Shown: in pieces, positions 52,001 to 61,800 of the stretch
Layout of the letters: the number at the start of each line of letters is the position of its first letter
Numbering within the stretch: the first letter of the stretch is position 1
NCBI GenBank assembly: GCA_949775045.1
Contig: OX459105.1
Coordinates: 16,144,227-16,208,226, forward strand
Reading direction: 5' to 3'
DNA length: 64,000 nt
Source: Metridium senile
Taxonomy: Eukaryota; Cnidaria; Anthozoa; Actiniaria; Metridiidae
Notes under the pieces: model-generated
Told to the model about the DNA's origin: nothing
Seen by the model: the letters and a program-made list of their open reading frames with translations, nothing else
The model's database searches: none
Made by a program: the position numbers and the translations under genes

Positions 52001-55000
52001 CATGCTTGGTGCACGTTTCTAATCGAAGATCAACTTTTGTTGTACACTCCTAATACAAATCAGTGTAAATTTTATTGTACAAACATTAAAACTGGCCCTT
52101 CTATCATTCAATCATTCATCCATCTAGTCATCTATCCATCTATCCAGCCACCCATCCTTCTATTCCCATTCATTCTTTCATTCACTTTTGCATTCTTTCA
52201 TACATACATACATCCATATATCAATTACATTTATTATTTTACCAAAACTACCGATAATCTCGCAATCTGATTGGCTGATTTGCCGGCATGTTCTGAGACG
52301 AACTTTCTCATTTTTTATGATTTTATTGTGGTAAAAACAAATCGAATGTGGTGACTGTCATGACAAATATCGTTGTCGATAAGAGTATAGACCACGGTAA
52401 ACCACATTCGATTTGCTAAATAGAAATATTTATAAATTTGTATACCTATTAACAAAAAGGTGTTTGTTTATATATATTACTTACTTGTGGGTTACATATT
52501 TCTTCATGTCCTACACTCGGACCAACACAAGCCTTTCCAGTGTATTGTGGCCTATGAAACAAGAAAAGTTATAACAATTATTTTCATTTCATTTTATTCG
52601 TGCATTCCTCATTTATTCATTCATTCATTCATTCATCTATCCATTCATCTATCTATCCATCCATCCATCCATTCATTCATCCATCCATCCATTCATCCAT
52701 TTATTCATTCACTTATTTCGTACAACATACCTTGGATTGTCGCAGTATCGTTTCCTGTACCTCACCCCTCCCCCACACGGTCGTGTACAATGGGTGTGGT
52801 GTGACCAGCTACCCCATTGGCCATCGATGGCAGGGGGAAGGTCGTTACCAATGTCAACACAGTTACCACGTAAACACCACTAGAATAGAAAGATACAATG
52901 GATTAATATAAGAATTATCATCACTACCAAAACCATCAATATCATCATCATTATTATCATTTCATCATTATCAGCATGAAAATCATCACTGCATATGAAT
53001 CCTCATCATCATTATTACCATCCTTCTCCTCCTCATCAACAAAATCCTCACTGCATATCATTATCATTATTACCATTTCCCTATCCTTCTCCTCCTTCTC
53101 CTCCTTCTCCTCCTCCTTCTCCTCCTCCTCATGATTATCTCACCTTTCTTTGTCCACATGGTGTTCCATCTAGTGGTGCTGCTCCTTTCCCAACACATCC
53201 TCCACCTTTCTTACAAAACAGCTGAGAACAACTATTCTGTGTGACATAAATGCAAAACGTTTTTAAAACAATTCCAACATTTTCGAGAAAAGTCTTCACC
53301 CGTCAAAAGCACACAAGCTAGTGGCGCAAAGGATCATGGATCAGCTCAGAAACTAAATGTACATTCGGCGCGCCTTTCTTGTCTATAATAAGTCAAAACA
53401 ATCATAGTGTGTCGATGTGACAACGAAATCCCTGCGTTCTAGTAAAGTATACATAGGTTACCCATAGTCTCCTGCACTAATTAAACTAGCTTTATATAGG
53501 CTTTTCACTTCACGGCTGAGAAAGTTTCTGGGAGAGGGTGTATCTATTCAACTTCGTTCTCAGGCTCTTTTTTCCTAACAAGCCACCCGGCCACAAGCGA
53601 AGGGAAATGGTTCTGGGGACAAGGTTGGTATATGTTGTATGTTTTTAGTGCGTTACCTTGGTAACAGGACATATAGAATAAGTGGAATCATAAGCCATCT
53701 TGCATTGCGTATCAGCGTTATACACATATCCAGGGTATCTCGTTGGCATCGTGTAGGTTTTTGCTGGCTTGTCACTGTAACACGTCTCGCGACTAAATAC
53801 AATAACAACAATATTGCCAGTTAATCTTATCGTCATCGTTAACTTCTATGTCATCATAATCATAGATCATTATCATCAACAGGATCGAGTAGCAGCAGCA
53901 GAATAATCATCATCAATGTTATCATCATCCCCATCCTCATCTTCATCATCATCTCCATCACTATATCATTATCATCATTATCGATATCACCAGCAGCTGT
54001 AATTTTAACGTCATTATCATTAACATCATCATCATCATCACCAGTAGCATCATCATTAACATCATTATTATCATCGATATCCATCATCAACACCATCATC
54101 TCCATCATCATTATATCATTATATCATTATCGATATCACCAGCAGCTGTAATACTAACGTCATTATCATTAGCATCATCATCATCATCATCATCACCATC
54201 ATCATCTTCGTTATCATCATCATCATCATCTTTACCTCATAATTTCCTTCATTTTCTTACTGCTACAAGGTGACCATCTAAACGAGTTTGGTCCAGATGC
54301 TTGTGCAGCATTCATCATAAAACCTTTCTTACATTCTCCCTTGTCATGACTTAGGCCAATACTGATGAAAAAGAAATATTACTATCAACACCTTATACGA
54401 TTGACACAAACAAAAACGCGGATTTTAACATTTTACGCGGGTTTTTAATTTATCTTACTTGTGAGCCATCTCGTGTGCCACAGAGAACGCAGCCTGCAAT
54501 CCACGAGCTTCATTGAGACTGAACCCCAAATTCGTGTTACATGGATAGCCAGAGAACGCCACTCCTAAACATATAAATAACAAATTAGGGTGGCATTGAT
54601 GGTGAGAGCGGTGAGAGCGCTGGCCTAGTGGTTTACCCGCCTCTCACCGCTGTGGTCCAGGTTCGAGTCCCAGCTCGGGCATGGATTATAAATGAGTTGA
54701 GTTTGTTTGATATGTTCTTCTCTCCTATGCCACGGGGGTTTTTCTCCGGATTATCCGGTTTTCCTCCCTCAGCAAAAATGAACATGTGAGCCGAGTTGTG
54801 TGCAAAATATTAAACGTAGAGGTACGTTAGTGAGTGTGAGTGAGTCTCCCCGATTAGTAGGGTGCACTGTGTCCAGCTAGAAGATTGAGACGTTAAAATA
54901 TTTATTTAAATAGATATCATTGAATGGTCAGCAAAGAACATAGGGAGCCCAATACATACCGTCTACTGCACAGTGCTTTAGTCCACAAATGCGTCTAAAA

Positions 55001-58000
55001 AAATAAAAAAAATGTCCATCTATTTCAAAAAGGTTGTTCAATGTAATTCTAAGTAAGTCTTAGATGGAAAGGAATAGTAGCTGTGCAATGAAGAATATTA
55101 ATTAAAAAAAAAAACCTAGCATGTAGCTATAATCTAATGTTACCACACACACTTCTCCAGATCATTTATATTATGATTTCCTTTAAAAACTCACTATAAG
55201 CCATATTAGTCTCTTTATTCAGTACTCGCGTGAATAGAATAACAACTTAATCTAAAAGAAACCTCAAACCTAAAGATTGGTATCTATTACCTTGTTAGAA
55301 GTGCAGCGTTGTCGAAGTGACCGGGAGCTGCTGGCGGCGCCAAGGCACTTTGCTTCGCTCCCCACTCTCGAAACTTATAGAGGAAGCTTACTGCTGAGTC
55401 GATATTTTGAGTCTGAATATCAAGGGCTGGCTGTAAGAAAAAAGCAATTTGATTGAATATGAAAACATATATGATTGAGGTTCAAAAATTAATAGATATA
55501 GAAAAACGAAACGGAATGGAATGGAATAATTAGCAAATCGAATGTAGTTTAGCGTTGTCTGTACTCCTATCGACAACGATATTCGTCATGACAGTGGTCA
55601 AAATGTTGTGGACTCACGACGCGCAGTAAAGTATATTTAGCAATTAATAATTAATCGGTAATTGTTGCAAAACGAGACGCCATTTTGCCGAGAAGCAATA
55701 TTCCGAGCTTGAGCAGTGAATATGGTCTCAGATTCCGAGATAGCTAGCCAATGAGAGCGCGCGTTCTTATGAGGTTGTGAATCATGTATATACTAATGAA
55801 CTTTATACCACATTTGATAATTTCGTCGAGTGGATCCACAACAATTTAGACTATGAGATATGGCGCCAACCTTAGTAAATAAGAGGACATACCACGCGAA
55901 ACTATCGTAAATTTGTTAAATTTAATTTTTTTTCTTTTTGTTATTGAAGATAAATGCCTCACCTCGTCATGTTGAATGATAAAGACTTTAGTCAGAAGAA
56001 CTGACAGATCAAAACCCATGGAAGGATCCCTGTAAAACCTGTTGACCTACACAAGTGAATAAAAGAAACTGTTTAGTGCTAATTATATTGCATGTTTTTA
56101 ATGTTTTCACTCTAGAAAACAATACAGGTAGCATTTTTTAGTACTATTCAATGTTAAAAATCTTTAATTCGTTTTATAAAGTAATTCCGGGGGGGGGGGG
56201 GGGGGTATTTCAATTTCTAATTTTCTTCGGGCTTTGCTCGCATCATGCCGAAGCGACATTTTGACCGAAACATGTAGACCCAATAGTTTTATTGACTAAC
56301 TATACTTTGGCAAAGAAACTATCTCCCTGTGACTCCTGTAAGATACTTTAAAAAACCAACCTCCTTTTTAGGAGGGGGAATGGGGACGAATTACCTTAAA
56401 ATACCCCTTAACACCATCAATCCATCGAAAACATTTTCACAACCCACGACTCATATTTGTGACCGACTCCTGCTAAGGAATCAGGAAATCAAGCATAAAT
56501 TCAGATATCTTCAATATGTTGTTTGTTATTAAATTAAATGCTCCTTTATTCTATAAGGCTAATAACTTGATTGTTGTAGTCAGGATTCATGATTTTACAA
56601 ACGAATTAGGTTGTCTCTGACTAAATTTGATGATTTTTAATTAGACGTTTCGGCTAAATCTTTAGCTAGCCTGAGAAAACAGACGTTGTTTCGCTCCTCG
56701 TCCCCTCGCGAACTTCATCAGTAGAATTTGTACTAATTGTATTTAGTACTAGTTGGTATTATTTATTGCTAATTATGTTGCACGTATATATTGTTTGTAC
56801 AGCTATAATAGTAACTATAATAGTCAACTTCAACATTAGTTTTCTCTTACCATGTTGGCAACATGTAGGGCATAGTCTAGACTCTGGTTACCATAGAAAT
56901 CATAGGTTGTTTTATCAATTGTAATCATTAATTCGATAATCCTTGGCTCTGTCAGGATGACGTCAGCACTACGTCTTTCACGTGTCTTAGCGTTATTCAT
57001 CACTACAGAAATAGAAAAACCATAAAGAATAATCATTGTAATCTTCTTGATATGGCTATTAATCAAAATGACACTTCAGTTTTGAAATGCTTCAATACTG
57101 CTATCAAAGCGATCAATATAACCACTTAGCCTGAGGTGAATAATTGTTTTAGTATATACACAATTCACAACCGAACAAAAAAATAAATAAATGAAAATTC
57201 TTGCACAAAAAAAAGATTATTGCGTAATATTACAAAGCGTGACAAGACGCACGAGCTTCAGCGGTAGATATGGTCTAATATCCCGAGATAGCGAGCCAAT
57301 GAGAGCGCACGTTCTTATGAGGTTGTGATTTGTGTATATACTAAAGTTGCATTTCTGTCTAGACTGAAAAACAGTTCGTACTTTTTACACGAAAACTTCG
57401 AGGAAACGAGGTGAAGTTTTGGCCGAGAGAGAATGAGGAGAGAGCTGACGTATGAGAGGAGATTGTGGAGAGAGGAGAAAGAAGTGTAGGGATTATTTTG
57501 CAGTCTGTTTTAGTAACTACCATTTGAAGTCTCAAGTTGTTCAAGAAATGGTTTCCTCAGTTTTCGTCTTGATATCACGTGATGACCGTCTCCATTGAGG
57601 TTTGCTTCGTCTCTTAACCTCTTGTTGATTGGTTGAAGTTTGTACACATGGCCATCGCTAAAGATAGATCCACTCTGTATAAAGCATAAGTAATGTCAGT
57701 AAAAATAATAAGTAACCAATAGCAACACAGTAAACAGATTTAAATATTCTGTAATTTCATACCAATTCCTTTCCATCTTCACTGATTCGCACAGCTACCT
57801 TCGAGTTATCATCACCAGTCACGTGACCGTGAAAGAACTCTCCATCAGGTCGATGGGTTTCTTCATAATGTCCTTCAGCGGTTCGCCGCTGTACAATGAC
57901 ACCGTAGTCGCTGATAGTGTCACTGGGTGTGGTTAGGTCTAGAAGGATGTCTCTACCGAAGGCTGACATGCTGTAGACCTTGCCCGATGGTGAAATGCTG

Positions 58001-60568
58001 CGTTTAGATCTTGGTGAAGACAGCCTGATGGCTTCGTAATCTGGAACTGGAGAGAAGAATGAATGAATGAATGAATGAATTGATGAATGGATGTATGTAT
58101 GGATAAATGAATAAATGAATAGAAGGATGGATTGAAAAAAAAAATAAATAAATAAATACACCTTTTCCGAGAAAGTTTGTCACCAGTGAAAAGCATACAA
58201 TCTAGTGGCGCAAAGGATTATGGATCGGTTCAGAAACTAAATGTGCATTCGGCGCGCCTTTCTTGTCTATCGTAAGTCAATTTTTCCATAACATATTGAC
58301 AAGTGTGGCGATGTGACCATGAAATCGCTGCATTCTAGTAAAGTATAGTTCCAGGCGCTACTAGCTTGTAGGATTTTCACTTCACGGATGACAAAGTTTC
58401 TCGGAAATGGTGTATATGAATGAATGAATAAATACATGACTGAATGACCACTGCAAACAAACAGATACATTACAAACAACCATCAACCAACCAACCAACC
58501 AACCAAACAACACTAAACATAAAAAACAAGCAAACAAGCAAACAAACAAGCAAACAAACAAGCAAGCAAGCAAACAAACGAACAAACAACTAAACATAAA
58601 AAACAAACAAACAACTAAACATAAAAAAACAAGCAAACAAACAAACAAACAAACAAATAAACATAAAAAACAAGCAAACAAACAACTAAACATAAAAAAA
58701 CAAGCAAACAAACAACTAAACATAAAAAAACAAGCAAACAAACAAACAAACAACTAAACATAAAAAAGTAAACAAACAAACAGACAATCAGACACACTTA
58801 AAAACGCTAAAAAAATAGCAGAACCATCAAGAATCTTACTGTCATTGGTGTCTGTTTCCAGGTAATCTTTCATCTCTTCAAGTGTCATCATTTGGTGTAA
58901 CTTTGCTTGTTGGACATTGCTGTCCGCCTGGATAATAAATGACATCACTATATGAATTACCATAGCAACACTATTGTTGTGAAAACAGCAGAACATAGGA
59001 CTTGTTCTTGACTGACCAGCCTCTCAAACATGCACACTGAATAAAAATATGGTAACAAGCTCCAATTAAGTGCATATGAATGAGGCTAGACAGTCCAGAA
59101 CAATAGTTATTCAAATTGGTCACCATATTTGATCCAGTGTACATGCATGAGAGGCTAGTCAGTCCAGAACAATATTTATTCAAATTGGTCATCATATTTT
59201 TATTCAGTGTACATGTATTAGAGGCTAGTCAGTCCAGAACAATAGTTATTCAAATTGGTCACCATATTTTGATTCAGTGTACATGCATGAGTCAGTCTAG
59301 AACAATAGTTATTCAAATTGGTCACCATATTTCAATTCCGTGTACATGCATGAGAGGCTGGTCACCCGTGAAGTGAAAAACCTACAAGCTAGTAGCGCAG
59401 GGGATTATGGGTTACCTATGTATACTTTATTAGAATGCAGGGATTTCATGGCCACATTGCTACACTTGTCAATATGTTATTGCGAAATGTCCGTTCTGAC
59501 TTATCAAACAACAAGAAAGGCGTTCCGAACTGCACATTTAGTTTCTGAACTGATCCATGATCCTTTGAGCCACAAGTTTGTGTGGTTTTCACGAATGACA
59601 AACTTTCTCGGAAAGGATGTATAAGACTTGGCAACAAACTACTTCAGTGATCCAGTCACTAAGAAACCGATTAAATAAAGAGATTAAATATCAATTTACT
59701 CATAAGATAAACTGGACTGGTGTAAATCAAAGACCGTCATTAACTTTGAGAGCTTTTCTGAATTTGATTGCAGTACTTAATTTCGAAAGTAACAACTCTG
59801 TAGAAAACTTTGATAATTTTGTTTATTAGTCTACGTTATTACCGTAGAATATAGCCTATTCTGAAAACCAGGCTTTTGTTTTAACATTTAAAAAAATGAA
59901 GTATTTCTAGATGAGCATGTAATGTTTATCAAGGACTTGAGCACAGGCACAATATCAATGAAACAAAATTACTATTTCACAGTAACTATCAGCAAATTTT
60001 GTTTAATCCAGTGGATACAAGAAAACAATGGAATTAGAAATTATTAAGTTGTAAAGAGTTGTTTTCATAAATGCGAGAAACAAAGTGTAATAGTTAAATA
60101 ACAATAAAAGAACACAATGAAAATAGAGTGCATTAAAGAGTGATACACTAAAGAGTGTTTCACAGGTTAGAGTGGTTTTCATTAACCCGTGAAACACACT
60201 TTAGTGTATTACTCTTTAATACACCTTAATTCCATTGTGTTCTTTTGTTGTTATTTGACTATTACACTTTAATTAGTACACTTTGTTTCACGGCGAGTTA
60301 ATTAATGAAAACCACTCTAATGAAAACCACAGTCCAAAAGATTGAAGACACAAACCAAGGACACAATGTTTAAGGGTAATAGACAAAAGCAATTATTGGA
60401 ATTGGAGGTAATAGTTGTAAGGTGTATTTTGGCTTCAAAAGTCCAATATCTGCTTTACGTGTTCAGTGCCTTCACTCACACAATATCACGTACTACTAAT
60501 TTACTATATCATACCTTAATAGAAGCACATAGGAAAACTGCTAGAACAAGCAGTGAAATGCGGCCCAT
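44234..60568 (-). CDS. ADAMTS-like secreted zinc metalloprotease, copy B
   Basis: Tandem paralogue of copy A with one extra exon. The 26 exons are 60568-60515, 58927-58840, 58046-57763, 57674-57521, 57002-56851, 56046-55963, 55430-55291, 54994-54960, 54564-54459, 54361-54236, 53792-53657, 53236-53144, 52879-52731, 52551-52485, 52049-51977, 51630-51503, 50920-50794, 50211-50122, 49816-49650, 48322-48193, 47950-47824, 47366-47159, 46775-46580, 46088-45828, 45289-44984, 44361-44234. Coding length is 3,609 nt, giving 1,202 aa; junctions are GT-AG and phases close. Nineteen of the 25 shared exons, including the whole run from exon 3 to 17, match copy A in length unless a codon was gained or lost; exons 1, 2 and the first WSC-like exon each lose one codon and exon 20 gains one. 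Middle exons and introns are nearly identical to copy A; the ends are more diverged. Confidence 0.9.
44489..44678. mobile_element. MITE with TTACTGCGGTTTTC termini
   Basis: Arms of about 75-85 bp (ACTTTCTGCGAACTCAGACA; ACACGTTTTTAGCTGCCGTC and their inverses) with a short loop. TA or TTA-like flanks. It lies in the last intron of copy B. Confidence 0.85.
45320..45790. repeat. ATC microsatellite between the two WSC-like exons
   Basis: Imperfect ATC repeats, including a near-exact tandem duplication of about 83 bp (ATCATCATTGGCATCATC ... TTATTTAATTCAATC). Confidence 0.9.
46140..46560. repeat. CATT/CATC repeat in copy B
   Basis: Counterpart of 22497-23125, with a pure (CATT)n run at about 46324-46378. 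Confidence 0.9.
46580..50211 (-). CDS. Copy B exons 18-23: spacer and C-terminal TSP1 repeats
   Basis: The spacer has PDVMFTIPTGAMNVRIQE and RNPGFSCEYFVPGKSK. Exon 20 has one extra codon (WKVTKGDHC for WKVAGDHC). TSP1 repeats are as in copy A: WVSGDWMVCSKSCSGG, and CSVQCGGGSRTRSVSC. Exon 23 ends VWSKDYPCDGCRG, half of the last TSP1. Confidence 0.88.
46966..47143. mobile_element. Half copies of two MITE families
   Basis: The right arm of the GCGCCATCTTGAAAGG family (to about 47060) is followed by the CAAATGTTTAAACCGTTCGC half of the CAAACGG family, matching 23935-24108 in copy A. Confidence 0.6.
47425..47812. repeat. ATC microsatellite in a copy B intron
   Basis: Imperfect ATC/ATT repeats between exons 21 and 22, the counterpart of 24395-24930. 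Confidence 0.9.
48400..49100. repeat. Expanded tandem repeat, unit about 77 bp, about nine units
   Basis: Same unit as 25540-25810 (GATAGCATGTGATATATTC, TTTAGTACAGCCCGTGGTAAGG). Some units are truncated at GCCTGCACAGCC, giving a mixture of about 54- and 80-bp steps. Confidence 0.85.
49350..49660 (-). repeat. Spacer-exon/donor minisatellite of copy B
   Basis: About four extra copies of the 3' end of exon 49816-49650 with its donor, each followed by a C-rich spacer (CCCCCTCCCCCTCCC). Equivalent to 26045-26410. Confidence 0.88.
49848..50040. mobile_element. Truncated MITE plus LINE tail
   Basis: CCTGCGCCATCTTGAAAGG and the following ATTTAGGGAGTTTTTACAT match 26596-26790, but the right arm and flanking 250 bp seen in copy A are deleted. 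Confidence 0.6.
50225..50740. repeat. ATC-type microsatellite in a copy B intron
   Basis: Imperfect ATC, ATT and ACTATCGTTATT units between exons 17 and 18. Confidence 0.92.
50794..53792 (-). CDS. Copy B exons 11-17: disintegrin-like, TSP1 and Cys-rich regions
   Basis: Same motifs and exon lengths as copy A: PGYVYNADTQCKMAYDS, CGGGVRYRKRYC, CTLYCRTGS and DGTRC. The clearest change is ASSPC for AGHPC, and VQVYGN for VGLYGN, in exon 16. Confidence 0.88.
51027..51244. mobile_element. Foldback MITE (GCGCCATCTTGAAAGG family), orthologue of 28088-28290
   Basis: Same position between exons 16 and 17 in both gene copies. TCCCTGCGCCATCTTGAAAGG and CTTTCAAGATGGCGCAGGGA arms. Confidence 0.85.
51690..51930. 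repeat. Short tandem duplications unique to copy B
   Basis: The segment around GAACAATATAGCAATGGCATG is repeated three times (about 51663, 51751, 51842) next to exon 16; copy A has it once. Confidence 0.7.
53270..53537. mobile_element. GGCGCGCC-family MITE, orthologue of 30400-30672
   Basis: Same intron and nearly identical sequence to copy A, so it predates the gene duplication. Confidence 0.8.
54236..57002 (-). CDS. Copy B exons 5-10: zinc metalloprotease domain
   Basis: A furin-type RERR precedes SADV and EPRIIELMITIDKTTYDFYG. The zinc motif HEMAHNIGLSHD is intact across the exon 9/10 junction. Differences from copy A cluster in exons 5, 8 and 9 (for example CGLKHCAVDGVAFSGYPCNT against CGKNYCDLDGVAYHGYPCNK), close to the active-site cleft, which may alter substrate choice (inference). 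A SINE sits in the intron between exons 8 and 9. Confidence 0.9.
54587..54910 (+). mobile_element. tRNA-derived SINE
   Basis: The head has polymerase III promoter boxes: A-like TGGCCTAGTGG (54621-54631) and a perfect B box GGTTCGAGTCC (54660-54670). A non-tRNA body of about 220 bp and an AT-rich end (AAATATTTATTTAAA) follow. It lies in the intron between exons 8 and 9 of copy B. Copy A has the unoccupied site near 31959 (AATAACAAATAGATATCATT), which fixes the boundaries to within a few bases. Confidence 0.9.
55530..55860. mobile_element. Dispersed repeat in copy B only
   Basis: It includes an inverted piece of the AAATCGAATGTGG element and a block (CCAATGAGAGCGCGCGTTCTT) that recurs at about 57240-57350 in the next intron. 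Boundaries uncertain. Confidence 0.5.
56189..56208. repeat. Poly-G tract
   Basis: A run of about 18 G in an intron of copy B, able to form a quadruplex in principle. Confidence 0.8.
57521..60568 (-). CDS. Copy B exons 1-4: signal peptide and prodomain
   Basis: Exon 1 encodes MGRISLLVLAVFLCASIK, clearly a diverged form of the copy A signal peptide. Exon 3 is nearly identical to copy A (HGHVTGDDNSKVAVRISEDG). Exon 2 has TDTND where copy A has TDTKHD. Intron 1 is expanded by MITEs, a 70-bp array and a CAAA repeat. Confidence 0.85.
58158..58424. mobile_element. GGCGCGCC-family MITE, forward copy
   Basis: CATTCGGCGCGCCTTTCTTG core. It forms an inverted pair with 59356-59622, bracketing exon 2 of copy B. 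Confidence 0.75.
58470..58790. repeat. CAAA/CAAG repeat with CTAAACATAAAAAAC units
   Basis: About 320 bp of imperfect (CAAA)n with a regularly recurring ACTAAACATAAAAAACAAGC. The Cys/Leu/Phe-rich minus-strand frame it creates is not a membrane protein. Confidence 0.9.
59082..59358. repeat. 70-bp tandem repeat, about four units
   Basis: Units start with GAGGCTAGTCAGTCCAGAAC at 59082, 59151 and 59221; the next has lost its first bases (59291) and a last partial is at 59353. Period 69-70 bp. Confidence 0.88.
59356..59622. mobile_element. GGCGCGCC-family MITE, inverted and diverged copy
   Basis: Reverse-complement relation to 58158-58424 (shared CCTACAAGCTAGTAGCGC and ACATTTAGTTTCTGAACTGA). The restriction-like core has decayed. 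Confidence 0.7.
60050..60320. mobile_element. Foldback MITE (CCCGTGAAACA...GTGTATTAC family)
   Basis: Arms contain ACAAAGTGTAATAGTTAAAT and AACAATAAAAGAACACAATG with their inverses at 60215-60290. A related shorter element is at 60953-61097. Confidence 0.7.
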
Positions 60569-60952
60569 TTTTCCTGCGTCTTAACACTACTACGCTCTCT
60601 TTACTGTGTCTGGTTTGCTGGCACCGACTTATAACTGGTTGGGTTGGCACGTCTTAGAAGTGCTGACTGACGTGCCGTGATTTAGCTAAGTCTGTTGGGT
60701 CGTTTTTCATCGTTTTAAAGGTCTAGTATATCCGCTTTTGTCAAGACGTGGGCGGATTTGATCTCAGACAGGAGAGTTGACAATACGGTAACGAATGACT
60801 AACAAATGACTTAACTAAATGGTAAAATCGTTACCAGCTGGGACAACAAATTCCTATAAGAGTTTAAAAATAATAAAAAATTGTATATTAATTAAAAAAT
60901 ATATAAATAATTATATAGATAATTTGATACTACCTAATAGTTTTTGTTTAGA

Positions 60953-61097
60953 GTGAAGTCATTTAACCCGTGAAATATATATTAGACTAATACACCTTAG
61001 TAGTCTGTAATTCCATTGTTTTCTTTTGTGTCTATTTGACTATTACACTTTAGCAAACAATTTCTATTTCACGGGTTAAATGACTTCACTCAAATAG
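60953..61097. mobile_element. MITE with AGTGAAGTCATTTAACCCG termini
   Basis: AGTGAAGTCATTTAACCCGT at the left and ACGGGTTAAATGACTTCACT at the right are perfect inverted termini. The interior shares ATTCCATTGTTTTCTTTTG with the 60050-60320 element. Confidence 0.85.
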
Positions 61098-61334
61098 TTA
61101 TTTAGTAACAATCGCCATTACTCAACTAGAAACATCAAATACACAAAGGAATCAATACCTCATTACAACTTTGCTTCTTCCCGTTGTTTGTTTTAATTTT
61201 CTTTTCTTTTAGGAAGTGATGTTGTTGATTTTGTTAAGTATTTTAGTGTATTTGTTTAGGAAATAGTGGATGGAAATAGCTTTAAATGTGGATGTTAAGT
61301 AAACATACAGCTTTCTAAAATGCTTTTTAGATAT

Positions 61335-61800
61335 AGAGGGTGGTCAAGGGGTAACGCGTGACGCGTGATTTGGGCTAACGTAAGTGCGTGATTCGTGAAA
61401 ATAACGAAATTGACGCGTGATTCCTTTCATAAAATGTACGCGATTCGTGAATGATTAGCTCCATTTCGTGCAAGATTTTTGTCGACTAAATCTCTTTCCC
61501 AGGACTTTAACAGTTCGCTTTTGACGACTACCACCAATACACATACACATACACATGAATACAATACACATACAATACAATACACATGAACAAGGTACTC
61601 AGGTTTCTTTGCTGGATGTGAAGCACAACAGTTTCATTTAATAAAGAGGTCAAAATCATATCTTTGTGATTAGAAATCAGTTATCTATTGTACATCAATT
61701 CGTGATTCGTAAATTTTACTTAAATTTGCATTCTGATGCGTGAATATCAGAAATATCAGTTCGTGAAACGTGATGACGATCCCCCCCCCCTCCCCCCTCT
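61335..61800. repeat. Repeat-rich block with GCGTGATTCGTGAA motifs and poly-C
   Basis: The motif CGTGATTCGTGAA and variants recur at both ends of the block (61360-61460 and 61700-61775), with (TACACA)n near 61545-61590 and a C-rich tract at 61780-61817. Possibly a diverged mobile element; no coding signal. Confidence 0.5.

Noticed and set aside
54600..54672. Possible functional tRNA gene
   Set aside because: The A and B boxes are present but the clover leaf does not pair properly and a long non-tRNA body follows; it is a SINE head, and copy A has the empty site.
58382..58797. Cys/Leu/Phe-rich minus-strand frames resembling membrane proteins
   Set aside because: They arise from the CAAA/CAAG repeat in intron 1 of copy B.
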